Positions 1 through 5,066 of a stretch of 5,066 bases of DNA are shown one piece after another. The translations under genes and the position numbers were made by a program. Positions within the stretch are counted from its first letter, which is position 1; each line of letters opens with the position of its first letter. This stretch comes from T1Sed10-7 sp046483565 (GTDB taxonomy: Bacteria > Actinomycetota > Nitriliruptoria > Nitriliruptorales > Nitriliruptoraceae). The stretch is from NCBI GenBank assembly GCA_046483565.1, contig JAWOCZ010000015.1, forward strand, positions 1 to 5,066, given 5' to 3'. The notes under the pieces were generated by a model. It was not told where the DNA came from and did no database searches. It worked only from the letters and a program-made list of their open reading frames with translations.

Positions 1-13
1 GAGCACCGCCCCA

Positions 14-137
14 GGTCCCCAGCCGCGCCAGGTGGACCAGCCGGGGACGCCAGCCGACCACCGCTGACCGCCTCAGGCCCCCAGCCGCGCCAGGTGGACC
101 AGCCGGGGACGCCAGCCGGCCACCGCTGACCGCCTCA
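14..137. repeat. 62-bp tandem repeat, two full copies, probably continuing beyond the left edge
   Basis: Units 14-75 and 76-137 differ at two positions only (16/78 and 57/119). Bases 1-13 match the end of the unit at 9 of 13 positions, so a diverged further copy probably runs off the window. After the array, GGTCCCCAGC at 145-154 repeats the start of copy 1. I see no convincing gene in 1-254; short open frames through the array shift from unit to unit because 62 is not a multiple of three. Confidence 0.92.
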
Positions 138-161
138 TTGCCACGGTCCCCAGCGAACGGC

Positions 162-224
162 GGCAGCGCGCGCGGCGAGTGGCAGGAGCGCGCGGCGGCA
201 GGCGGCAGGAGCGCGCGCGGCGAG
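162..224. repeat. GC-rich degenerate direct repeats beyond the DUF2071 stop
   Basis: GGCAGGAGCGCGCG occurs at 181-194 and 204-217, and GCGCGCGCGGCGAG at 166-179 and 211-224. The repeats interleave in a low-complexity GC tract. No stem followed by a T run is seen, so I cannot call a terminator for the gene ending at 255. Confidence 0.6.
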
Positions 225-254
225 CGGCGAAGCGACGGTGTGCCGGGAGAGGGA

Positions 255-1118
255 TCAGCCCACCCGTCGGGGCGGTCCGACCGCGACGTCAACATCACCG
301 CCGAAGCGCACGTGGACGGGCAGGCGGCCGGTCACGTCGTAGCCGGCCGCGGCCGCGAACCGGTCGTCGAGGTGGAGCACCCGGGCGTGCCGCAATGGCC
401 AGGGACCGTGGTCGACCAGCGCACGGCGTACCTCGCCGCGGGGCGTGGCCACGTACAGCGACCATCGCGCGGACAGGAAGTCGTCCAACGAGGTGCGCTC
501 CGCGTCGGCGACCGGGTCGCCCACCTCGACGACGAGGTGGCTGCGTGCGCCCGGGGTCGACGGCCAGCGCCGTTCGGCGAGGTAGGCCATCCGATCACCG
601 CGCCGGCCGATACGCATGGCGGACCAGCAGTACGGCAGCCGGTAGCCCAGCCGAGCCACAGCGGTTGGGGCGAGCCGGGTGATGTCCAGCGTGTGGAAGT
701 ACACCCCGCGTCCACCGTCGGGGCCGACGACGTAGGTCCGCACGTTGGTTTCCGGGAACGTGCCCTGCGGTAGCGGGAGCCCCCTCGGGGACCAGCGCCG
801 TAGCGCGGCGGGTGCGGTGCCCACGCCGATCCCGGCCATACGGAACGGGATGAGCCCGACCCACGCGCGCCCGTCGTGGAGGTCGGGGGCCAAGCCGGGT
901 GGCAGGGCGTGAGCGACGATCTCCGGATCGAGGTCCCAGTGCACGTAGGTCAGCGCCTCCCAGCGCATGCGGAGCAGCGGCCGCGCGACCGCGGCGGTCG
1001 GCGTGGCCTGGATCGGCTCAGCCGTCGGCGTGGCCTGGATCGGCACGCTCATGGGGGTCGCACTCGAGATGGGGTTCGGCATGACAACGTTTCGGAGCGG
1101 TCGGCGCCCCCGGCTCAC
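255..1118 (-). CDS. DUF2071 / YqjF-like protein of unknown function
   Basis: A probable cytoplasmic protein of the DUF2071 (YqjF, COG3361) family, for which I know no established reaction. Characteristic stretches are RWEALTYVHWDLDPEIVAHALPPGL (residues 52-76, split here as RWEALTYVHW plus DPEIVAHALPPGL), GRAWVGLIPFRM (83-94), FPETNVRTYVVG (121-132), GVYFHTLDI (138-146), LPYCWSAM (161-168), FLSARWSLY (214-222) and HGPWPLRHARVL (237-248). No signal peptide or membrane segment is seen. The N-terminus is uncertain. The longest form starts at GTG 1118 within the 35-bp repeat; in-frame ATGs lie at 1082, 1052 and 968. None has a convincing Shine-Dalgarno site. The conserved domain begins only near residue 48, and residues 25-42 are an imperfect nine-residue duplication (PIQATPTAE, PIQATPTAA), so a start at 1082 or later is quite possible. 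It follows the GNAT gene on the same strand after a repeat-filled gap. Confidence 0.88.
   Translation of the reverse strand: MSRGRRPLRNVVMPNPISSATPMSVPIQATPTAEPIQATPTAAVARPLLRMRWEALTYVHWDLDPEIVAHALPPGLAPDLHDGRAWVGLIPFRMAGIGVGTAPAALRRWSPRGLPLPQGTFPETNVRTYVVGPDGGRGVYFHTLDITRLAPTAVARLGYRLPYCWSAMRIGRRGDRMAYLAERRWPSTPGARSHLVVEVGDPVADAERTSLDDFLSARWSLYVATPRGEVRRALVDHGPWPLRHARVLHLDDRFAAAAGYDVTGRLPVHVRFGGDVDVAVGPPRRVG
997..1044. repeat. 27-bp-period duplication in the DUF2071 N-terminal region
   Basis: A 21-base stretch at 997-1017 recurs without mismatch at 1024-1044, separated by six bases, giving a 27-base period. It encodes the duplicated PIQATPT stretch ahead of the conserved domain. The period keeps the reading frame, which is mild evidence that this part is translated, and so favours a start at 1052 or further upstream rather than at 968. 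Confidence 0.85.
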
Positions 1119-1128
1119 CGGCGCCGAC
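1100..1128. other. Strong GC hairpin at the candidate DUF2071 start
   Basis: GTCGGCG (1100-1106) pairs with CGCCGAC (1122-1128), and inside it CCGG (1110-1113) pairs with CCGG (1118-1121) around a CTCA loop. This gives an 11-bp stem with a three-base bulge (1107-1109). A shorter version can form in the later copies at their junctions. The GTG at 1118-1116 lies partly in the loop and partly in the stem. No T tract follows in the minus direction, so it is not a classical intrinsic terminator. It might limit initiation at this GTG or act as an mRNA structure. The pairing is directly visible; the role is inferred. Confidence 0.5.
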
Positions 1129-1246
1129 GGACCTCGCGGCGCCCCCGGCTCACCGGCGCCGACGGACCTCGCGATGCCCCCGGCTCACCGGCGCCGACGG
1201 AACTCGCGATGCCCCCCGGCTCACCGGCGCCGACGGACCTCGCGAT
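1106..1246. repeat. 35-bp tandem repeat, four copies, spanning the GNAT/DUF2071 junction
   Basis: The copies are 1106-1140, 1141-1175, 1176-1210 and 1211-1246. They are nearly identical: copy 1 ends GC where the others end AT, copy 3 has one A for C, and copy 4 has one extra C. There are no spacers of CRISPR type. On the minus strand every unit contains GGTGAGCC, hence both a possible GTG start and a TGA stop. Copy 4 supplies the GNAT stop (1223-1221) and copy 1 contains the candidate DUF2071 start (1118-1116). Because 35 is not a multiple of three, the frame shifts with each unit. Confidence 0.95.
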
Positions 1247-2027
1247 GCTGGCGGTCACCCGCCACGAGGCCCGCCGAAGCGAGCGCGTCGACCCAGCCGA
1301 CCTGGCTCGTCCGGCCTGGCGCCGCCCACAGGTGAGGCTCGCGGTAGCGGCCCTCCTCGCGCTCGGTCTCGAGGATCGCCGGCTTGATGGCACCCTCCAC
1401 CAGGTACGGCCCGGAGCCCGGCAGTTCCTTCCCGAGCCACCGCCGCCAGTCGTCCAGCCCGGCTCGCGCGACCAGCGATCGGTCGACGCCGCGCACCGGG
1501 CGGAACCCGACCTGCCACGCGGTGCGCAGCCACGGATCGAAGGGCTCGCCGTCATCGCGGGTGAAGGTCGCGTACCGCGCGAAGGGCACGAGCGGGTAGT
1601 CGGCCTTGACGTGGGGCCGCAGCAGCACCAGCAGCCGGTCGAGACCGGCCTCGCGACGACGACCGTCCAGTGCAGCCAGCACGCGTCGGCCGATCCCGCG
1701 GCGCCGGGCCCCGGAGGCGACGATGACGTCGAGCACTGCACACGTGTCCGCGTCGGGTTCGCCCGCCCGGGCGAGCGCCTCGCCGGCTCCCGACCCGGGC
1801 GCCCCGGTTGACGAGCCGTCCCAGCGCAGCCGCACCGCACGCACGACCGCGACCGGCCGCTCCTCCAGGAGGACGACGAAGCTGAGCTCCGGCGAGGTGG
1901 CCGTCAGGTGCTCGCGGTGTCCACGCGTCAGCTCCGCGAGGAAGGGTGGCGCGTCCCGTTCGATCGCCGCCGCGACCTCGGCCATCGCGGGGTCGACCGC
2001 CAAGCTGACCCACCGCACCTCAGGCAC
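1221..2027 (-). CDS. GNAT-family N-acetyltransferase
   Basis: A probable acetyl-CoA-dependent acetyltransferase of 268 residues; the acceptor cannot be told from sequence. The GNAT core is seen in LSFVVLLEERPVAVVRAVRLRW (48-69, beta strands), AVLDVIVASGARRRGIGRRVL (97-117) and the helix after it. RRRGIG (108-113) is the R-x-x-G-x-G acetyl-CoA pyrophosphate loop. The C-terminal half (FDPWLRTAWQVGF, about 163-175; GSGPYLVEGAIKP, 204-216; YREPHLW, 228-234) matches my recollection of a longer GNAT subfamily in actinobacteria. The start is uncertain. GTG 2027 overlaps the E3 stop by 8 bases; a second in-frame GTG at 2018 lies just after that stop. Neither has a clear Shine-Dalgarno site, which fits translational coupling. 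The last eight residues (HREVRRRR) and the TGA stop are encoded by the fourth copy of a 35-bp tandem repeat, so the C-terminal tail is repeat-derived. Confidence 0.85.
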   Translation of the reverse strand: MPEVRWVSLAVDPAMAEVAAAIERDAPPFLAELTRGHREHLTATSPELSFVVLLEERPVAVVRAVRLRWDGSSTGAPGSGAGEALARAGEPDADTCAVLDVIVASGARRRGIGRRVLAALDGRRREAGLDRLLVLLRPHVKADYPLVPFARYATFTRDDGEPFDPWLRTAWQVGFRPVRGVDRSLVARAGLDDWRRWLGKELPGSGPYLVEGAIKPAILETEREEGRYREPHLWAAPGRTSQVGWVDALASAGLVAGDRQHREVRRRR

Positions 2028-3651
2028 CGTGCAGGGGGAGGCCCGCCGCGGCGAGGTAGGCCTCGCCCACCGCCTCCGACAGCGAGGGGTGGGCGTGGGC
2101 GATCGCGGCCACCTCGGCCGGCACCGCTTCCCAGGAGGTCGCCAGGGTCGCCGCGGCGATCAGCTCCGTGGCCTGGGGTCCGACGACGTGGACACCGACC
2201 ACCGCACCACCACCGGGCGCACCACCGACACCGGGCGCACCACCGACACCGGGCGCACCACCGACACCACCTGGCGCACCGACGAGCGGCGCACCGACCG
2301 GCGGCGCACCCGCGAGGTGGACGAGCTTCACCAGGCCATCCGAGCCCGCGATGATCGCCTTCGCGTTGCTGCGCAGGGTGGAGGTCGTGGTCGTGACGGC
2401 GTCGTCGCCGTACCGCTGGCGCGCCTCGGCCTCGGTGAGGCCCACCGAGGCGACCTCCGGGTGGCTGTAGGTCACCCGTGGGGTGTGCAGGTGGTCCACC
2501 GGCCGCACCTCGTCGCGCCCCGCGATGCGGTCGGCGACGACGGCCCCCTCCGCGAAGGCGGCGTGGGCCAGGGCCAGGGTCGGCCGCACGTCCCCGACCG
2601 CCCACAGGCCTGGCACCTCGGTGGCGCCGAAGTCGTCGGTGATCACGTAGCCGCGTTCGTCGAGGACCCCGAGCTCCTGCGCACCCGTCCCCGCGGTGGC
2701 GGGCGTCCGGCCGATCGCGACCAGGACCCGGTCGGCGGTCAGCAGGCGCGGCTCGCCGTCCACCTCGACGTCGACGCTGGCGATCCCACCCTCGACCGCC
2801 ACGCCGCGGACCCGGGTCGAGGTGAGCACCTCGATGCCGCGGCGACCGTAGGCGGCGGTCAGCGCCGCCGAGCTGTCCACGTCCTCGAGCGGCAGCACCC
2901 GGTCGAGGGCCTCGACGAGCGTGACGTGGCTGCCCATCGGTGCCCACATCGACGCGAACTCCACCCCGATCGCACCGGCCCCGACGATCACCGCCCGCTC
3001 GGGAGCGCTGATGAACCACAGGGCCTCGTCCGAGGTCTGGACCACCTCGCCGTCCACGGGCAACGCGGGCACGAGCTTGGGGCGCGAACCGGTGGCGAGC
3101 ACCACGTGGGGCGCCGAGATCACGGTGCTGGTGCCGTCGGCAGCGGTCACCTCGACATCGAGGTGGTCGGCGCCGCGACCGCGGACCCGGCCACGACCCT
3201 GGTAGCGCGTGGTGCGGGTGACGGCGAGGTGGTCGAGCCCCTTGTGGAGCCTGGTGACGACGCCGTCGCGGAACGCGCCCAGCGCCGCCCCGTCGACACC
3301 GGCGCCGGTGATCGTCAGGCCGAGGAGCTCCGCGCGCTGCACCTCGCCGAGTACCCCGGCCACGTGCAGGATCGCCTTGGAGGGGATGCAGCCACGGTGC
3401 AGGCAGGTCCCGCCGACCCGGTCCTGCTCGACCAGCGCGACGTCGAGGCCCCGGACCGCGGCCCGGAAGGCCGTGGCGTACCCGCCCGGGCCACCGCCGA
3501 CGACCACGACGTCGTGGCGCCGGGGCTCGGCGGGAGCGGGTTCCGCAGCGCCACGCTCGGCGGGGGTGGACCCACCGGGAGCGGGCTCGGCGGATGCGGG
3601 TCCACCGGGGGCGCGCTCGGCGGGGACGGGCCCGTCCTCAGCCGGGCTCAC
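2020..3651 (-). CDS. lpdA: Dihydrolipoyl dehydrogenase (E3), with a repetitive N-terminal extension and a Gly/Ala/Pro repeat insertion
   Basis: This is the FAD flavoprotein that reoxidises dihydrolipoyl-E2 with NAD+, completing the cycle of the neighbouring E2. In 543 residues it shows the FAD-binding GGGPGG (52-57), the redox disulfide C83/C88 in GGTCLHRGCIPSK, the NAD-binding GAGAIG (224-229), the second FAD motif AVGD (351-354), and the C-terminal catalytic H521/E526 pair in HPSLSE. It should therefore be active. Two parts are unusual. Residues 1-43 precede the Rossmann fold and are a Pro/Ala/Glu-rich tract with a 10-residue period and no lipoyl domain. Residues about 446-483 interrupt the dimerisation domain with GAP-type repeats, between GLVKLV and GVHVVGPQATELI, where typical E3s have a short turn. 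The GTG start at 3651 overlaps the E2 stop (GTGA). No start codon is available between it and the fold, which favours translation of the extension. The stop overlaps the GNAT gene by 8 bases. Confidence 0.96.
   Translation of the reverse strand: MSPAEDGPVPAERAPGGPASAEPAPGGSTPAERGAAEPAPAEPRRHDVVVVGGGPGGYATAFRAAVRGLDVALVEQDRVGGTCLHRGCIPSKAILHVAGVLGEVQRAELLGLTITGAGVDGAALGAFRDGVVTRLHKGLDHLAVTRTTRYQGRGRVRGRGADHLDVEVTAADGTSTVISAPHVVLATGSRPKLVPALPVDGEVVQTSDEALWFISAPERAVIVGAGAIGVEFASMWAPMGSHVTLVEALDRVLPLEDVDSSAALTAAYGRRGIEVLTSTRVRGVAVEGGIASVDVEVDGEPRLLTADRVLVAIGRTPATAGTGAQELGVLDERGYVITDDFGATEVPGLWAVGDVRPTLALAHAAFAEGAVVADRIAGRDEVRPVDHLHTPRVTYSHPEVASVGLTEAEARQRYGDDAVTTTTSTLRSNAKAIIAGSDGLVKLVHLAGAPPVGAPLVGAPGGVGGAPGVGGAPGVGGAPGGGAVVGVHVVGPQATELIAAATLATSWEAVPAEVAAIAHAHPSLSEAVGEAYLAAAGLPLHGA
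2212..2265. repeat. Three identical 18-bp tandem copies inside the E3 gene
   Basis: The 18-base unit ACCGGGCGCACCACCGAC is repeated three times without a mismatch (2212-2229, 2230-2247, 2248-2265). Degenerate GGCGCACC units continue to about 2310. On the coding strand each copy encodes VGGAPG (E3 residues 463-480). The exact identity suggests recent slippage or strong homogenisation. The array makes up most of an insertion in the E3 dimerisation domain. Confidence 0.93.
3525..3623. repeat. 30-bp-period repeat encoding the E3 N-terminal Pro/Ala/Glu linker
   Basis: The plus-strand word GCTCGGCGG occurs at 3525, 3555, 3585 and 3615, exactly 30 bases apart, with diverged sequence between. Read on the coding strand it gives 10-residue units starting PAER, SAEP, PAER and PAEP (residues 10-43 of E3). 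The period is a multiple of three, so gain or loss of a unit keeps the frame. Such composition is typical of flexible linkers in lipoyl-bearing proteins. Confidence 0.85.
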
Positions 3652-5048
3652 AGGTGCAGCAGCAGCCGGGAGGGCTGCTCGCAGAGGGTGGCCACCTCGG
3701 TGACGAAACGGCCCGCCTCGCCGCCATCACAGATGCGGTGGTCGAAGGCCAGGGTGAAGCGTCCCACCCGTCGGACCGCCAGCTCGCCGCGGCCGTCCTC
3801 GCCGGGCACCACCCAGGGGCGCTCGCGGATCGCGCCGACGCCCAGGATCGCGGCTTCCGGGTGGTTGATGATGGGGTCGCCGTCGTCGTTGCCGAAGGCG
3901 CCGTAGTTGTTGACGGTGAAGGTCCCGCCGGTCAGCTCCTGCGGGGTGAGCGTGCCGGCCCGCGCCGCCTCGGCCAGGCGCGTGAGCTCCAACGCCAGGC
4001 CCAGGGTGGACCGGGCGTGGGCATCCTTGATGTTCGGGACCACCAGCCCGCGGTCGGTGTCGGCAGCAACACCGAGGTGGAGCTGCTCGAGCAGTTCGAT
4101 CTCACCGGCGTCATCGCCGCCGTGGCCCCCGGCGGGCCGCGTGATCCGTGCGTTGAGCGTGGGGTAGCGCCGCAGCGCCACGACGGTCGCGCGCAGGATC
4201 AGGGCGAAGGGGGTGATCCGCACATCGAAGCCGGCCTCGCGGGCCTGGGCGGTCAACGTCTCGCGCAGCGTCCACAGCTCGGTGAGGTCCGCGTCGCGTG
4301 AGCAGGTGGCCGACGGGATCTCCCGGCGGGAGCGCTCCATCTTCTCCACGATCCGTCGCCGGATCCCACGGATCGGCTCCACCTCACCGGGTCGGCGGCC
4401 ACGGAAGCCCGGCACGGGCTTCTCCCCCGCGGCCACGGCGTGTAGCTGCGGTGGCGTGCCGGCCGCAGCCGGTTGGGCGTGCGTGGCGGTAGCCGCGGCG
4501 GCCTCCACCTCGGCGCGGGTGATGCTGCCCTCGGGACCCGATCCCGGTGCCAGCGCCGCCAGGTCGACCCCGAGGTCCTTGGCCAGCTTGCGCACCGGCG
4601 GCTTGGCCAGCGGCGTGGCCGGCGGCGTGGCCACGGCCTCCTCCTCGGCCGACTCGGCCTCCTCCTGCGCTGCCGGCCCGGCCTCCGGCGCCACAGCGGC
4701 AGGCCGGCGCCGGCGCCGAGGTGGCGACGTGGCCTGCCCGTAGCCCACCAGCGGCTGCGGCTCCTCGTCGGCGTCCAGACCCGTGGAGCTGCTCGCCCCC
4801 GCCTCGCTGACGTCGATCCGGACCAGCACCGTGCCCACCAGCACCGTGTCGCCCTCCTCGGCGTGACGCTCCACGACCCGTCCCGCGAAGGGGCACGGCA
4901 CGTCCACCACCGCCTTGGCGGTCTCCACCTCGACGACCGGATCGTTGAGCGCGATGACGTCACCGACCTCGACGTGCCAGCGGACGATCTCCCCGTCCTC
5001 GAGACCCTCCCCGAGGTCGGGGAGGGCGAAGTCCCGGATCTCGCTCAC
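3648..5048 (-). CDS. 2-oxoacid dehydrogenase E2 component (dihydrolipoamide acyltransferase)
   Basis: This is the E2 core subunit of a pyruvate or branched-chain 2-oxoacid dehydrogenase complex. It moves an acyl group from E1 to CoA through a swinging lipoyl arm in the cytoplasm. The 466-residue protein has the standard layout. A single lipoyl domain spans about residues 3-80, with the lipoyl lysine K45 in VETAKAVVDV. A flexible Ala/Pro/Glu linker follows (81-145), containing LVGYG and an Arg run (111-115). The peripheral subunit-binding domain is at about 147-183 (VRKLAKDLGVDL). A second Ala/Pro linker leads to the catalytic domain at about 223-466, with TGGTFTVNNYG (373-383) and the active-site DHRICDG, in which H437 and D441 are the expected catalytic pair. 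All key residues are present and the length suits a one-lipoyl-domain E2. The GTG start has AGGAGG four bases upstream. The stop overlaps the E3 start as GTGA. The NNYGxFG and INHPEAAILGVG pattern resembles branched-chain (BkdC-like) as well as pyruvate enzymes, so the substrate is not settled. Confidence 0.96.
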   Translation of the reverse strand: MSEIRDFALPDLGEGLEDGEIVRWHVEVGDVIALNDPVVEVETAKAVVDVPCPFAGRVVERHAEEGDTVLVGTVLVRIDVSEAGASSSTGLDADEEPQPLVGYGQATSPPRRRRRPAAVAPEAGPAAQEEAESAEEEAVATPPATPLAKPPVRKLAKDLGVDLAALAPGSGPEGSITRAEVEAAAATATHAQPAAAGTPPQLHAVAAGEKPVPGFRGRRPGEVEPIRGIRRRIVEKMERSRREIPSATCSRDADLTELWTLRETLTAQAREAGFDVRITPFALILRATVVALRRYPTLNARITRPAGGHGGDDAGEIELLEQLHLGVAADTDRGLVVPNIKDAHARSTLGLALELTRLAEAARAGTLTPQELTGGTFTVNNYGAFGNDDGDPIINHPEAAILGVGAIRERPWVVPGEDGRGELAVRRVGRFTLAFDHRICDGGEAGRFVTEVATLCEQPSRLLLHL

Positions 5049-5066
5049 GTGTCCTCCTCGGTCGGT
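5045..5066 (-). CDS. Possible 3' tail of an upstream gene (E1 beta of the same complex?), cut by the window edge
   Basis: Read leftwards from the window edge, one frame gives Pro-Thr-Glu-Glu-Asp-Thr and then TGA at 5047-5045. That TGA would overlap the GTG start of the E2 gene as GTGA, the same junction seen between E2 and E3. In actinobacterial 2-oxoacid dehydrogenase operons the gene before E2 is normally E1 beta, so this is the natural candidate. Only six codons are visible, so neither the reading frame nor the identity can be established here. It is inferred from the junction pattern and from known operon order. Confidence 0.3.
5053..5058 (-). promoter_or_regulatory. Ribosome binding site of the E2 gene
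   Basis: The minus strand reads AGGAGG here, followed by four bases (ACAC) and the GTG start at 5048-5046. It is a full Shine-Dalgarno match, though the spacing is short. It supports GTG 5048 as the E2 start. I found no comparable site before any of the three downstream genes, so at least the next two probably depend on coupling from the preceding gene. Confidence 0.75.

Noticed and set aside
76..138. 21-codon minus-strand frame (ATG 138) in the 62-bp array
   Set aside because: It has no Shine-Dalgarno site, consists only of repeat sequence, and the frame changes in the next unit.
138..773. Plus-strand open frame starting TTG just after the 62-bp array
   Set aside because: It is antisense to the DUF2071 gene, has low-complexity Arg/Gly/Ala composition and no ribosome binding site, so it is a shadow.
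1100..1128. The hairpin as an intrinsic terminator between the GNAT and DUF2071 genes
   Set aside because: No T-rich tract follows on the transcribed minus strand. It is kept only as a structure of unknown role.
1106..1246. 35-bp repeats as a CRISPR array
   Set aside because: The units are directly adjacent with no unique spacers, and no cas-like gene is present.
1115..1840. Minus-strand frame reading through the 35-bp array (SVGAGEPG repeats)
   Set aside because: It overlaps the GNAT gene in another frame. Its repeats are only a translation of the array, and it has no family motifs.
3523..3651. E3 extension as a signal peptide or membrane anchor
   Set aside because: It has no hydrophobic core and no basic N-terminal region; it is Pro/Ala/Glu/Gly-rich, like a flexible linker.
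1606..3906. A 766-codon open frame on the plus strand, opposite E3 and the GNAT gene
   Set aside because: It lies antisense to two genes with clear family motifs, has biased Arg/Gly/Asp/His-rich composition and no recognisable domain. Long antisense frames are expected at this GC content.

Overview
This 5,066-base window is very GC-rich. Every credible gene lies on the minus strand, so transcription runs right to left. GTG starts, the lack of any AT-rich stretch, and an E2 subunit with an LVGYG motif followed by an Arg run all point to a high-GC Actinomycetota bacterium. The class or genus cannot be fixed from the sequence.

From right to left the window holds: (i) a possible six-codon tail of an upstream gene, plausibly a 2-oxoacid dehydrogenase E1 beta subunit; (ii) a lipoyl-domain E2 acyltransferase (3648-5048); (iii) dihydrolipoyl dehydrogenase, E3 (2020-3651); (iv) a GNAT-type N-acetyltransferase (1221-2027); (v) a DUF2071/YqjF-like protein of unknown function (255-1118); (vi) a gene-free, repeat-rich left edge (1-254).

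E2 and E3 overlap through GTGA. E3 and the GNAT gene overlap by 8 bases. The first three genes therefore look like one translationally coupled operon for a pyruvate or branched-chain 2-oxoacid dehydrogenase complex. E2 carries the acyl group on its lipoyl arm and passes it to CoA, and E3 reoxidises the dihydrolipoyl group with NAD+. The GNAT and DUF2071 genes follow on the same strand and may be co-transcribed, but nothing in the sequence ties them to the complex by function.

The most distinctive feature is a set of unrelated short tandem repeats. Three lie within genes and have periods divisible by three: 18 bp in E3 near the C-terminus, 30 bp at the E3 N-terminus, and 27 bp at the DUF2071 N-terminus. 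Two lie mostly outside genes and have periods not divisible by three: 35 bp between the GNAT and DUF2071 genes, and 62 bp at the left edge. The 35-bp array carries the GNAT stop codon in one copy and the candidate DUF2071 GTG start in another, at the same internal position. This suggests that the array expanded between two genes that once overlapped. I see no RNA gene, CRISPR array, insertion sequence, phage gene or defence system. The core genes are ordinary central metabolism.
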